Part shown: piece after piece, positions 1-13,292 of the stretch
Layout of the letters: each line of letters opens with the position of its first letter
Position numbering within the stretch: the first letter of the stretch is position 1
Assembly (NCBI GenBank): GCA_001969505.1
Contig: LSSK01000130.1
Coordinates: forward strand, 1-58,971
Direction of reading: 5' to 3'
Origin: Zancudomyces culisetae
Taxonomy: Eukaryota > Kickxellomycota > Harpellomycetes > Harpellales > Legeriomycetaceae
DNA length: 58,971 nucleotides
The notes under the pieces: generated by a model
Seen by the model: only the letters and a program-made list of their open reading frames with translations
Told to the model about the DNA's origin: nothing
Databases searched by the model: none
Translations under genes and position numbers: made by a program

Positions 1-3000
1 TTTTGGCAAGTGTTTTCAATTGTATTCAAGTTGATATCAGAGCTGGTGCTATTATCAGTATTAATATTAGCATTAGAACTGGTTCCGAAATCAATGTCAG
101 AATTGATAATCCTATGAATGGCATTGTTGTTACTGGATAAAAGGCTGGGTTCACGATTTGAGGTATAATCAGCATCAACAATAAACTCAGAACTGTGATT
201 CTTAAAAACACTTTTGTTCGTGCTACCTGTTAAAACACCTCTTTCATTACTAGATTTGCGGTATTTACCCAATGAAAATGGACTATCAAAGGTTTTTTTC
301 ACCTCAGTTCTGCTTGGTGAATCGATATTACTTTGGTTTGTAACTTGATCTGGCAAGAGATTAAAACTATTATCACGCTCAATATTGGGCAATTCACTTT
401 TTTTAGCCAAAAAATGCCTAAATCGCGAAATGTTGTATTTGTGATTTTTGCTAGAAACGAGAGGTGGTTGTTGGGAGGATATTTGTGGTGATAACGATGT
501 CGATGCTGATGCCGATGTAGATGTTGACATTGGCGTTCCAAAATTTGAATCTTTATCCTTAAGTTTATCAGTCATAGCTAGCTTGTCACTGGCATTTTGA
601 ATCAATCCAATCTTTGCCAACAGATTTTGTTTGACAGTAGGTTTAAATGATTTGAAAAGCTGTTCCAAGAACTTTTCAAAGTTGGCTATTCTTAACTCTT
701 CATCGTTTAAATAAGCACAAAATTGTGCATCCTCTAATAAATCTGGTGGGTATGTATCCATAGGAATCAGTAGATATCTCGACTTGGTTAGTTTACAATT
801 TTTCAAATCCTGGCTATGTCCTCCAACAACTGCATGGTCAATTTCACTCCAATTAAAATCCTTCATTGAATTAGAATCAAAGCTTGCTGTTGCATTTACG
901 TAACCATCCTTACTATTGCAGTGCCAAATTCTGTAGCTATAATCTACCTTTTCATTTTCGAATGGGTTTATCCATTGATATCGTGAAATTGTAAGTTCTG
1001 GTAATTGACTTGCACCAGTAACGGTATTTTCACTATATGAAATGAATTGGATTTGACGTCCATTAGATAAACAGATTGAAGACTGTGATGTATTTAGTGG
1101 GTATGTTGGTAAAAAAGCATTCTGAATGCCCATTTCCAGCGATCCTGTACCGCTGTTATACTGAGCCCCACTTTGGGTTAAGAGCGAGGTATTAGGATTA
1201 TTGTTTGTTAAAAAGTTGCTCAGAGCTTTGGCCTTCTGGGAAGAAATCTGAGAGTTTTCAGTTTTCTGCCCCAAGCTATTGGCTGGATTGGTTGCTGGAT
1301 TGGCTTCAGAGTTGGTTTCCAAAGATGTAGGATGGTAAACACTCTTGATTGCAACCTTCAGCTCGTTAGTGACAGTCATCTGCGTAGATTTACCACTAAT
1401 TGGTTCATGTTGATCCTTTCTTGAGTTTTCATGCACACAAACATCATTTTCTCTAACAATATCTTTGCCTACCATTTGAGTCTCTTGTGGAATAAGAGGA
1501 TCCATTCCAGTCTCTAAAAGTTCAGGAACGAGACTCAGGTTTTCAGTATATTTATCAGACAATTTTTGATCAAGAAGTTTTTCTCCCATAGATGAACCAA
1601 GCTCTGCTGTTTTGAACTGAGTCTTTCCTCTTTTACATGTCGATTCACCTGATATCAAACCTCTAAACGTACCTGGAATCGCATTTGCTGTTTGATTTAG
1701 TAAAGTCAACCCACCACCATTACTATCTGGGAGCAGCAAGTGTTTTGAAAGGCTTGCGTCCGCTTTATTGGTACTTGTAGGAACATGCTGTGTTCCAACA
1801 TTAAACGAACTTTGTAATAATCCTATATTATTTACTGATCCAGTACCACCACCAACAGTGGTGGCAGTGGCGGCTATGCTGGTAGAAGTAGTAGCAGCAG
1901 CCTGCGTATTTCTACTGAGCAATGTTCTATCACCTGAGGGTAGGTTGCGATTCATCTCAACCAATTGAAATCCCTGTGAAAGTCTTAGAATAACCAAATC
2001 ATAAAGAAGTTGTTCAATCTTTTTGGCTGTCGCCACATTCTGCATCTCCTTACTTAAAGCTGACGGATTTAAAAATCCTGTGTTTTGTTTTATCTTTCGC
2101 TTAAATAGGTTCCCTTTGGATCTGAGATCGCTTCTACTGACCACGCCAGAGTTGGTATTATATTCATGCTTTGTAGTATACCCAACACTATCTAGGTTTG
2201 GAAAATTGTACAACTTTCGAAATAACGAACGATCTGTGAAATCATTTGTGTAGATGTCCGTTGAACTTTTAAATAGATCCATTTTGGTAAATGCACGATC
2301 TGAAAACTCCTCCAACTTCTCATCAAGTGGAATGTTTATGTTATACGAATATTTCGTGTAAAAATTGTCCAAATCAGGCGGAATATAATTTGTAGTCAAA
2401 GGAAGAACTTGTGGAGTACAGAGTGAAAGCCATTTGTTAGTATAACTAGACTTGGAACTCTTTGTCATGTTTGAATAGGCAAATCGTTGTGTATGAACTG
2501 ACCTTGCTACAAGTGTTCTATCTGGATTACACGGATCATACGCCAATCCCTGCCGCAGGTTTTTGGACCTTGTCGTACCCTCACTCACAATCCCCGTAGA
2601 TAATGAGCTGCTGCTTCCTACCACCCCATCTTGCAATAAATCATCATCGCCACCTGTGGAGACCTGCACTCCTCTTCCTAAAAGATTGGGATAATCAAAG
2701 CTAGATGAAGAAATCGGTTCCCGTTGTTCAGACATGCCTCCATATCCAAAATCAGTGGTGGTAACACTTGCAGGATGTATACCTTCATATAATTCAGGAA
2801 TGTTATTTTCAATGTTTCTGGGAGGTGTTTTGTTTAATTTTGAGAAGGGTAAAATCCTATACTCTGGCATTCTATTAATTAGGTAACGAGTAGAATAACT
2901 TTTTTGAAGTTCAGTTTGACTTGCAGGATAGTTTTTCACGCTTTTTTCAAATGATGCTGAACTACCCTCATTGTATTTGCGTAAAAACGATCGTTTATCA

Positions 3001-6000
3001 GTTCCCAATCGCATTCCCCTTTGTGGAGTTTGTTGAGTTTGTATACCTTTATTTTCATAATCTAATCCGTCAACCTGTGACTCACCAATAAGAGGACGCC
3101 CCCCGGGTTTATAATAGCCTTTATCCGTGTCTTTCCTTATTTGTTCCTCAAAATTAACTCGTCCTGAACCAGATTTCCCTCTTTCCAAATAAATATGAAA
3201 ATTTTTTTTACTCTGTTCAGAACTGTCAACATCTTTATCTGTGTTATTTTTCCCTTGTGGCGATTTAATCAAGAAATCTCTATTTTTTATGTAAAATACT
3301 TTTCTGTGCGAATTCTCTTTCCCTTCTCTAGGAATGTTAAACATTTCCATTAGCTTTTCTTTGTTGTAAGGCTGGCTAGTAGCCCTGCGGGCTTCGGCCC
3401 TTTTTCCAGATCTGAATTCTTCAATACCTGCCTTTGATTCATACGCAGATCCATATTTTTTGTATCTCATAGGCCAAATAAAAACTCCATTAGGATCTAT
3501 GTCACTGTCTAAACTGTAGTCATCTGAATATGCAGCCATACCATACGTAGCTGATTTAAACTTAACCACTCTTCCCTGGTCATTGCCTGTTGATTGTATT
3601 TTCAGCGACATTGATTTAATCTCTTTGATGCTGTCGATACCACCATGATAACTACGAGAATATCTCATCAAATGCTCCTCCGGAAAACCTCCTCCTGCAA
3701 ATTTTCCACCACTGAGAGCCTCAAAATGAACTACATTTCTTCTCTGAACTTTGGTTTCTTGTATACTACTATCCTGTGTTTCCGATGAAAGCTTTGAGGC
3801 AGGTTTCCGAGAAGATAGTTTCGCATTATCATAGTTACCACCAGCTGAATAAGCTATTCCACCAGATGTATTTTCACTATTCCTGCGTGGAAACTTTCCA
3901 GATTGAAGCAGATATTGCTTATTCAATCCTAACTTTTCTTTTACCTCAACTTCTTGTGATATAGCTTCTTGTTTCACAAAGGTTATGGGCGGTTCTACTG
4001 AAGATTTCTTTATTAACCCTGTCATTTTTGCGTGCCTTTTAACAAGTAAAGTGTTTTTTGCTCTAAACATCGATTCTGATCCTGTTGGGAGTGAAGATGA
4101 TACAAATGAGCGCATCTTTGTGTCGTTGATTACAGAGTTCTCAACTGCTCGCGCCAAAATAACATCTGGAGTTAGATCCAAATTGTTTACCTTGGAAGAC
4201 CCATAACCCTGCCTGTCTAGAAGCTTGGATGTCTCTTGACGCTTAAAATTTTGATAAGTTTGTAGTTTTAAATCATTACCAAACTCATTATTGCCAAAAA
4301 CTTCATTTTTACCAGGAATTTCGACTGCCTTCATGACTAGATCCACACTATTCTTTTCATCTATCGACCTTTGGTTTGTCGAAGTAGTCGCGCTTGAAGC
4401 GTTTCTTGCTAGAATGCTGCTATTCTCTATTATCATCTCAGGATTAGTTTCATAACCGATATCTGATTTTTTTGGTTGTGCCTTGGTTCTGCTGATTTTG
4501 AATATTTGTGCATTTTTTTGATCAAAACTCAACCCTGTAGTCAACATTCCTGCTGGTACTTGCTCGAATTTCTTTCCACTTGTAACTATCCTTTCTCTGT
4601 AATTCACTCTTGATCGTGATTCTTGGCTTTCAGCTTCTGGCCTTCCTTCGCTATTAGTAAACCTGTTTTCAAATATTTTATTCCCCACCGTTCGTGTGTT
4701 TATACTGGATTCTGGAAGCAAGTTATTTATACCAAACTCACCGGTAAAGCTCGAGCGCTTAATACTATCAATTGGTTTCCCTTTACTTCTTTTTGTTTCT
4801 CTTAGCTCTTGTTCAAATTCATTTGAAAACGTTGGAATTCTTTCAAAATTGTTGTATCTGTACGAATAGTTACTTGTAACATCGGAATTATTGAGCGTCT
4901 TGTTGGTTAATTTGGTATTGAGAAACTCTTCTACTTTTTGTTTTTCTCCAGGAAGAAATGACCTATCCTGTCTTGAAATATTGCAAAAAAGAGCAGAATC
5001 GTAAGCTCGGCATGCTTCAATGAGTCTGTCGCTAGAATCACTTCCCAATGAAAATCCAAACGAACTTAGCTTAAAGTCGGGTATCTGCGGAACAACTTTC
5101 ATAAATTCAGCTATCCCTGTGTTTGCCAAGTTCCCTATTTTAAAATTCGAAACAAAACTGTTTTTTGAGCCGGTTTTTGGCTCATCCATTCCATAAAATC
5201 CACAAGTAATCCAGCTAGGCTTATAATAATGTATCACTTTTAAGAATGATCGCGTTGTATCCTCATTAGCCGAAGAATTAGAAACGCATGTTAAAGCCTC
5301 GTCCATAACTTGTGAATACACATTCCCTGGTACTTTTTTATTTTGTACCGACACACCATTACCTCCGTATTGTGATTTTGCAAATACCTCGTGCTCTACA
5401 GAATGAGCTGTCGGTATCACTGATGACTTGTTATCCACACTCTTGGAATGGAATTCGCCTCTTTCTGTGTACTCAATTCGACTATAAGCGCCATTTGTCC
5501 CCAAACCCTCGTATGGGCTCGTCCAGTTCTCTAAGTAATAATTTATGTTTTTTGTCCAGTTATCCTCATCAAAGTATAATGAATCAAGTGTCTCTGGGTC
5601 TATTTTACGTGTAGCTTCGAGTCGCTGTGGCCAGTTACTGTTCGAACCCCCTTCTATGTCGCTTGTGTGTGCACCCATACCGAGCGGTACCATTCCTAAA
5701 ACCCGATTATTATCTCTAACTCCCAAACCACGCTCATCATAGGCCCTTCTTTGGAGAGCAACCAGTTGGTCTTGTTCTGATGGTACTACTGCCCCTTTAT
5801 AACACAACACAGGAGGTAGAAATAGAGGTTTTCGCGATATGCACGCTAAATTTATCCTCAACCCCAAACTTGTTGTCCTCTCATTAGTTATTCGCAGCAG
5901 TTTTTTGTCCACATCAAATATCCCGCTTGAATTTGTTACAACAGTAATAAACTTTCCCGTTCGCATCATATCATTGGTAATTATACAGTCTGTAAACGAA

Positions 6001-7818
6001 TTCAGTCCTAGGTTAATCGCTTCTAGAAACCCTCCTTGTCTTGCTGGGCTCAGTCTACCCATAATCTCTCTGGTATTATTTGGAAACTGAACCTCTAGTA
6101 TATCTTTAGAAAACTGTCTCAGTTCTAAATACAACCTCGTAATTATACTAGTCCAGTCTGCCCTAGCTTCCATATTTACCAGAATTTTGTAGTAATCAGA
6201 GTACCAAAACCCAAGATCCTCATTAAACCGTGCTGTTGGTACATACTTTGCCTCTATCTCCTCATATATCACTCGTGTAAAAAAAATTATCGAAACCATA
6301 TGATTTACACGAACTGTGTTCCAATTGGAAATAAGTTCGTGAAAAAATCTTAAAATCTTTGCTGAATACGCCTCCCCATCCTCTTCAAATTCATTTGTTT
6401 CCTGGCTGATTTGAATCATTATCACTATTCGACTCGAATCCGACCGTATTAGCGGTGTGGTACTATCCACAATACATCCACTTGATGCAAATTTACCACC
6501 TCTAAATATTCGCTTAACCGAAACCTTAATCCCATTTTGTGTCACCAAGTTTTGCCCGCCATAAATCATCCTGCCATTCAATCCTCTCCACATCCGCCAC
6601 ATATCGCCTCTGCTAATCTTCTGATCTCGTATTGCAAACTCTACAAAATCTAATCCGACCTTCCTCTTTCCCTCACTCTTTTCATCACTAACCCTGTTAA
6701 CTACTGCTCGCATTTTTGATAGATTCTGCCCCCAAATTGACTTTGTCACTGCGTCTAAAATTGTAAGCTGAAACTGACCTGAGTCATTAATTATGTCATC
6801 AACTTCTAAATAAGCCACCCTATGTATGTCTGGTTTTATAAAACCCAAAGTATCGTATACTCCTTCATTCACATCTTCATCCTCTATCCCCACTGACGAA
6901 GTTCGCTTTTGTCCAGCTCTCTCTCCCTTTTTTTCTTTGCTTTTGCCCGCAGCTAAAATTTAACAAGAGTAAACAGTTAGTTATATCGGTATTTTTAACT
7001 GTTTATACATGAAAATATCATAACATTTTTACATCAGGCAAGCCAAGTAAAAAAAATGAATAAAAAGGCAAACTGCCCAAAACAATAAATAGAAGCTTAC
7101 CCTTGATGTTTTTAAAAGAAACTCCCCCGGATGACTCTCTAGCATAATTTTTGCTAGTACTTTTGCTATCCGATTTACCCCTGCCGTCAACAACGAGATT
7201 ATGCAAGCCAATTTTATCTTTTGATGCCTTTGTATTGTCTGAATATAAATTACTACTGTTGTCCCCTTTAGGTAGATTGTTTTTTACAAGCCGTATAACC
7301 ACAATATCTCCCTTTAGTAGATTGGGGAAGAATTTGCTGTTTATTCGTAATGTGGCTGTCGAAGTTGAAGCGGAATGAGTTCTGAAAGCACAATTTTTCC
7401 CCTCCATACTGTTTGCAATGTTTGGATCGTTACTTTTATTCATATCTTCCTCCATTTCGCGTCCTTCGTGCCGGTTCCCCTTCTTATGAAGAGTGTTTGA
7501 CAGTTCGATTCCTTCTACATTTTGCTTTCCGCTGCCACTATCCGCTATCAAATTACCTTCCAACCTAGTATTTTGCTGTTCAAGTTCAGCATGATGTGCT
7601 CCGTCCTTTGGATCAACCTTCTCACCGAAATCATCATATCTTCCGGAGTTGCTACTAGATTGTTGGGCTTGTGATGTTTTGCTAGCATCCACCTTCCTCC
7701 TTAAAACCGACAATCCTTTTTCTTTAAACTTCATTGGTCTAGTTCGTGTCTGTCCATCGCCTTCATTTCCGTTTGCAGAATAGTTATTTCCGCGATTGGT
7801 ATTTGTTTGGTCGTACAT
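1..7818 (-). CDS. IML1: GATOR1/SEACIT subunit Iml1 (DEPDC5 homologue), 5' part, cut by window edge
   Basis: Two exons are visible: 7818-7101, then a 148-nt intron (GTAAGC...TTTTAG), then an exon from 6952 that stays open to base 1. At least 2,556 codons are present. Iml1/DEPDC5 is the GATOR1 subunit that acts on Rag/Gtr GTPases at the vacuole and restrains TORC1. Seen in the sequence: an N-terminal stretch with FFPNLLKGDIVVIR (about residue 163), a conserved Iml1 block with SQETNEFEEDGEAYSAKILR around 6,400, an NPCNPDRTLV block near 2,545 followed by KWLSLCTPQVLPLTTNYIPP, then LVILRLSQGFQLV near 2,000, and NWSEIDHAVVGG near 850. All of these match the family in order. The DEP domain and C-terminus should lie beyond base 1. 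About 1,000 residues of Ser/Asn/Lys-rich sequence separate the N-terminal and middle blocks, so the protein is much longer than the roughly 1,600 residues of the yeast and human proteins. The identification is firm and the stop codon is not in the window. Confidence 0.9.
3383..3413. other. GC-rich UUCG-type hairpin plus T-run inside IML1
   Basis: On the plus strand GGGC-TTCG-GCCC is followed by TTTTT. This looks like an intrinsic terminator, but it lies inside the IML1 reading frame on the other strand, where it encodes part of the linker. It is a local GC-rich island in AT-rich coding sequence. No terminator role is likely in a nuclear gene. Confidence 0.3.
6953..7100 (-). other. IML1 intron 1
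   Basis: The donor GTAAGC (7100-7095) and an acceptor ending TTTTAG at 6953 join ATC AAG G to CT GCG GGC. The frame is kept from the first exon into the long second exon. Confidence 0.85.
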
Positions 7819-8317
7819 TTCTACAATATTTTAATTATTTATCGCAATTTCGGATTTCCACCCCCTCAAAGTACTTGTTTTTTGTTGGTTCTATTTAGTT
7901 TAGTGTGAGTTCATTTGATAATTTACCTTTCTATTCAAAAAAGAAGAAAAAACGTTTGAGCCTGTCTTTGCATACTTTTATTTATATTTTTGAGTCTACA
8001 GTGCGCATTTTCCTTTAGCTCAGCTTTGATATAAAAAAATATTAACTCTTGCATTAATTTACTTTCAACTCTTTTTGATGGAGTAACTCCACTCATTCTA
8101 GTGTACTGCTAAATTAACAAAACTGTTGAGATTAAATAATTCTGAAATTAATGCAGCGAATGGTTCGCCTTGAAAATCGGATGGTAAAAATTAGCCGAGT
8201 TTTCAGGAACACAAATATATTTTATTGATGCTGTTTTTAAACATAATAATAGTAGTAATGGGTAAATGGTGGGAGGGGGGGATGGGGTGTGAAAAGAAAA
8301 AGAGAGCTTTTTCTCTA
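7819..8317. other. Intergenic, upstream of IML1 and downstream of the PTM1-like gene
   Basis: This is a 499-base AT-rich spacer. It should hold the IML1 promoter and the 3' end of the PTM1-like transcript. I see no coding sequence or RNA gene in it. Confidence 0.5.
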
Positions 8318-11190
8318 CTAATGGGGGTATATTTCACACCTAAACACTGCTGACTTTTTTCTTGAAGACAGATTTTTTTTGAATACAAACCTATACAAGT
8401 TAGTTAGCCATATAAGAATTCTAGTATTAAAGAAATATCTTGCAAAAAGCGAGTTAATAAGGCAGACTGAGGAAATTAATGGACAAAAAAATTCCAAATA
8501 GCACTGATACTTTACAATAAAATTCACTTACGCAGTGTAACCCTCCAAGGCAATAATATTAAAATATAACAAGGCTACGGCTAGCCAGGTAGAATATGTA
8601 AAATATACAATCCTGTTCAAATAGTGTAAAAACGGAAGAACAACTGCAAAGAATAAGCAAAGCAAAATGAATAACGCTCCCCAGATCGTGTAGATATACC
8701 TTAGGCTCTTTTCTATATTTATTGTTTAAAATAACATACCGTAAATAGAGACAACCGAGTATGAGCACCATCTACTTACTATTTTTAAACGCCTCAGTGT
8801 TGTACGGGATATTGTTAAGCGAATCCGAAAAAGCAAGAAAGAGCCAGATAATATAAACCGTGTTTGCTAGGAAAAGCCAAAAGCCCTATTTGTGTGTTAA
8901 AAAACCGTGCCAGTAAATGGATATATAGACAAAATCTATTTGGATCAGGTAACCGCATAGACGTGGTTATACATACACATTCATTTAGACTTACACCAAA
9001 TCGTCGGTTATTAAGTGAGAAAAATTCGTCTGAATAATACAAGTAGGCCATGTCCAGCACATACTAGTTAAATATAGCACAAATCGTTCTTAACATATAG
9101 TGATTTTCAAAAAAGAAATGCAAGACGCACAAGCGTTTGATTAGTAGTGTGTTTACCATAACCATTGTAAATGTGAATATCTTTTTGAATTTCTCGGGTG
9201 GGAAGCACTGCTGAATTGATGCCAGTCCATAGTAGAGCGACATTGAGAGAGAGACATAAAACACTAGTCTAAACCTAAAGAAATGTGACAATTTCATTTT
9301 ATGGTTACATTAAAACCATCGTTTTGTCGCTTAAAAAAATGAAGGGGGTAAGAAACAAAGACAGAAGCAAAGCAATAGAATCTCAGCACTTACAGATCAC
9401 TGGTAAATATATCTACGTTCCACTCAATGGCATCTATTCCGAAACTCATAAAGAGTGTTTTTACCTATGGTTCAAGGTAATTATGAGTCCCAAAGTTATG
9501 TTTGATACAAACACTACTTAACTTACCGCATAGTAGGTAGTTTCTAATCCAGCCATCAAAAATGTGACAAAGCTATAAAAGGTAGGTTATGCAAACTTTT
9601 GATTTATAAATTAAGCATTGTTTATAAATACCTCCTGGAATGGAAGAGCGGTGTAGGAAATATAATCGTTTAGATAGATATATACTAGTAGATAGTAGCA
9701 AGTCACAAGTAAAGCAAAGAAAACGCTATTATCCTGAAATGTCCAGAAACTTACATTGCTTTGTGCATGGTCTTTACCGACTTTCTATATAGTGTTTATC
9801 TAAATTTAAATAAAAGAAAAGCAAAATAAACTTGCCAATTCGGGTATCTAATGGCAGTGATTAGTCGCGCAATATATATATATTATATAACTTGCTTGTT
9901 TTGGATCATTGTAATCAGCCAGTACAGACTAACAAGGTGTTGTATAGTACAAATGAGAATATACATATAAGGAGTGGGGTAGTCTCCAGCACTCAAAAAG
10001 TTGTGCCCCTTCTGTTGATATATATTAACCCTAGACTATATTTAGAAACAAAAGCTGTTTAATTAGTCGATTAAAAACATTTGTTCAAAGTATGCAAATG
10101 AACACAAAAAATATTCTTACCCAAAACTCTATCTTTGTGTTAGATTTACAATTGATCAAATATACTGTGTACCAGCCCTCAGCATCATCAGGAGCTACAA
10201 CCTCTTTAGTCCAGCTATGTTAAAAAATAATACAAAAAATATATAGCATGTATAACAAATATCATAATCAGCACTAAAGTTAGACTGGACTATCACACTC
10301 CACTCCCTTTAAAAACATAGTAGGGGGGGGGCGGGGTATACGTCTTACTCAAAATATTGAGTAGGTATTAGTATATATTAGACAAAGCTGACTCTTGAAC
10401 CACTCTGTGTTTCATGATGGTTCTCAAATTCTCTTTGTTTATATTGTATATTCTGGCTTTATATACTCTTGACCATTCGCTAGATAGAAAAAAAATAGTA
10501 AAAAGGGGGAATAAGAGACAAATTATTGAGGACTTACTAATCCATATCATCAACTTTGTAGACTGAAAAATCACCCTTTGTCACCATATTAACATGTGAA
10601 TCAAATGGCAAACAAATATCCTCTAAAGGTGGTGTTTTATGACTTTTTGAGAGCGTTTTGCTATTGTGAACTGCAACCTGGATTTCACCCGGAGTATTTT
10701 GAAAGGTCACCTAAGCAACCCCACACATAAAACCAGTGGGTTTATTTCTTTGGATTTAGTTGAAATGATAACTACTAAGCAGATATACTCGGATATTTTT
10801 CAACTTTTAAGTTACCTCTAGATTTCCTATAACAATTTCAATCACTCCCCCTGCGTACAAACCATGTCTTGCCAGCTCAAAAAACGGATTACCGCTATCT
10901 TCTACATACGTCTTGTGCAGGCTCTGTACAGCATTCAGGAATGCAAGGACTGTTTTTATTTTGTATATTTATTTTTGTTTGAATTTACGAGTTATATGTA
11001 TGTTTAAAGCAAGTGATTTGGTGAATTATGAATAAAGTATTTGAATCACTTCTAATCTTTTCGGTATTTACATAATAAATATAAACTCAATAGCTAGAGA
11101 TAAAATTGAGAAAGAGTGTGGTGTGTAATATTCTGGTGCACAAGATAAATAATGAAGTACAATACCTTTTAATATACTAAAGAAAACCAT
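8318..11190 (-). CDS. PTM1/TMEM87-like (GOST family) seven-helix Golgi membrane protein, many exons
   Basis: This gene is reconstructed from about a dozen short exons. The 25-nt first exon (11190-11166) joins 10949-10816 to give a signal peptide (MVFFSILKVLAFLNAVQS) and then FELARHGLYAGGVIEIVIG. Lumenal exons follow at 10710-10538, from 10479, and 10214-10121 (GWYTVYLINC). The exon 10035-9892 carries the first membrane segment after FLSAGDYPTPYMY. Further exons give FVTFLMAGLETTYYA, which matches the family's GMLE-FYAE helix, then RLVFYVSLSMSLYYGLA, which matches LVIIVSLGYGIVKP, then WLFLANTVYIIWLFLAF, and a long last-helices exon near 8700-8545. The stop is at 8318 after a basic tail. GOST proteins work in Golgi and endosome traffic. 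The join after exon 4 (about 10479-10380), the acceptor phases around 9,300-9,650 and the tail exon are uncertain. The family call rests on several aligned helices; the exact model does not. Confidence 0.62.
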
Positions 11191-11669
11191 GCTTTCGTAA
11201 TCAGCTCGTTCGTTTGTCCGATTTCAAGCCGAGGGAGCAGTCTCCTGTACAATATTACAAAATATAGGAAACCAAATGCGGATTTAGAGAAAGAAGAGCT
11301 TCTTACTATTTACTGAACTACTTTATTTGCATATAAATCTGAACACATTGACCCCCCAATTAACACTGTCAAAGCTATATTTTCCTTGTTAATTTCTTTG
11401 CGCATTTTTGAACCAATTAAATCCCTTTGGATCTTTGGTTAGTATAGTTGTAAGTTTTGGTGAAATCATGAATAATACACACCAAATAAAAGTCGCAAAA
11501 GGGTGTGTTTGCGCAGGTTGGTTTAGCAAAAGAGTGATATAACCATCACAAATTACAAAAAACAACTTTTATTAAGCTAAATCCCAAAAAAAGTTAAAAA
11601 ATATATATAAAAGTATAAACTCGATAAAAATAAAGAATGGATGTATAAGAAACGGGGGAAAAAGGTGTG
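11191..11669. other. Intergenic spacer between the PTM1-like and lectin genes
   Basis: This 479-base AT-rich spacer lies between two minus-strand genes. It should hold the PTM1-like promoter and the lectin 3' UTR. I see nothing else in it. Confidence 0.45.
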
Positions 11670-13292
11670 CTAAAATCGTTTGTTGGATTTGGCAGTGTAA
11701 ATCTGATATCCTTTGTAAGCTCCGAAAAGTACACCACCCACAATGGCCAGTTTTATCAAAGATGGGAAAAAGGATTTGTTTGTTGACTGGAAGTTCGAGG
11801 AGGTGCTCTATAGAATTGAAAATCAAATGTGATTAAGTTGGTTTTTTGGTATTTAACACTTGTGTTAGGAAATAAATAAAATAAAATAAAATAAGCCAAA
11901 CTTGTTGAAAAAACTTACTGGGTTCAGGTAGCGCGTTTCTGTAGATTTCTCATCCAATCGACTGGTTGAAACTCTGTGAACAATGTGAGCATCTAAACCA
12001 AAATAAAAGGCCATAGTAAATAAAGAAGACTTTGAAAAGCGCCTAAAAATACACTTTAAATATTGCGTAAGAGGTATCCTTACCACTGAGATCTCCTGTT
12101 AATGCTGAAAGACCTAAATAAATGTCATCAGGAAGTTCTACATTGTTTTGAGAAAAGCAGTTCACGAAATCCTGGTTTCCGACTTTAATTTCGACCTAAG
12201 CTCGCACAATTATATACATCCAAGTTTTATTATTGTACATGCATATATTATGGTAAAAAGCTGACTTCTTTAATGCTTACCCTTAGAAGTTTGCTACGGA
12301 TATAAGTAATACGGGCAGTCGATGGTGTAGGCTGGTTGCGGTAAAATAGTTTCTATTGTTTACACAAAATTAAGTATAATTTTCTTAAAAAAGCAAAGCA
12401 AGATGTATGTAGCAAAACTTACATCACAGTGACCTATACTGTGTTTGAGACCATCACTGGAAAAATCATATCCAGTTTTGCCATCACCGATCATTCCAGC
12501 AACAATTGGGAATGACAACTATTTTTTTTTAATCGTTAGGGATTAGTTCTAGCTTTATTAAAAGATTATTGATATGGTGACGTTTTTGCGGTGTTTTGAT
12601 GTACTTACCTTTTCTTTGCTATTGGCATAGGTGTCAAAGAATAGCCCAAGACCCGTAAAGAAATCTCTGTTTCCAAAAACTGGACCTATTTAAAGTATTT
12701 TGAAAGAATGCGTTTCAAATGTCTGGATTTCTGACCCACTAGTCAGAAAAAGTATAGTTAAGCTAGTAAATGAGCAACCTACCCGATGTGACACGCTCTT
12801 TTGTGGCCCAAATGGCAAATCCATCTCCTACCAATCCTGGTTTTCCTTGTCCAACTGTAAAATCAACACTTACTTCCCAGCTTTCTTTGGGTAGATGTTC
12901 AATACTCCACAACCAACCTCTTCTCGAAGGAAGATTCTGGGTCAGGAATATTCCATTGTTGTTGCTTATTACTGCATCACCGCCGTAATCCCAATTTTCA
13001 TTGTGAAAACCTTCGTCTATTTAGTGGTTCGATTTAAATAATACTATGAGTGGATGGGTCTAAATTTTTTTACAATTAGGCAATGCGCCATCTTTAAAAG
13101 TAACATCTCTATATTATCAGCAGATGAGATAAAACCAAAGACAATTCTAAGCGTAAATGTAAATGTAAATGTACCTAGGTATGGGTATTCAAAGGAAAGC
13201 TTGGGCAAATACAAATCTTGGTTTCCCATCACCTTTATCGATAGCTGTACAAAGCTAAAGATTGCTAGTTTACCCCAACTCGTTATTCTCAT
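11670..13292 (-). CDS. L-type lectin of the VIP36/ERGIC-53 family (ER-Golgi cargo receptor), 8 exons
   Basis: The exons are 13292-13175, 13016-12783, 12685-12609, 12518-12423, 12352-12281, 12195-12084, 11992-11919 and 11807-11670. Together they make 921 nt, or 306 residues, and every junction keeps frame with GT-AG borders. The product has a signal peptide starting MRITSWGKLAIFSFVQLS. A legume-lectin-like domain follows (NENWDYGGDAVIS, GDGFAIWATKERV, GLGLFFDTYAN, LPDDIYLGLSALTGDLSDAH). One membrane segment (LIKLAIVGGVLFGAYKG) lies near the end, and the short cytosolic tail finishes SNKRF. Asp and Asn in FFDTYAN sit at the sugar/calcium-binding positions of the family. The tail resembles the KRFY and KKFF ends of VIP36 and ERGIC-53, which serve in ER export. 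The protein should recognise high-mannose glycoproteins in the early secretory pathway. Its length and short stalk fit VIP36 better than ERGIC-53. Confidence 0.9.
13153..13172. repeat. Short 6-nt tandem repeat (TGTAAA) in lectin intron 1
   Basis: About three tandem copies of GTAAAT sit just inside the first lectin intron, next to the GTACATTT donor. This is a small microsatellite with no evident function. Confidence 0.5.

Noticed and set aside
3383-3413. Intrinsic-terminator-like hairpin
   Set aside because: It lies inside an uninterrupted coding frame of a nuclear gene, so it is most likely a chance product of Arg/Ala/Glu codons.
5630-5660. GTTCGAACC tRNA T-loop-like string
   Set aside because: It lies within IML1 coding sequence and no acceptor or anticodon arms surround it. 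No tRNA gene was found in the window.
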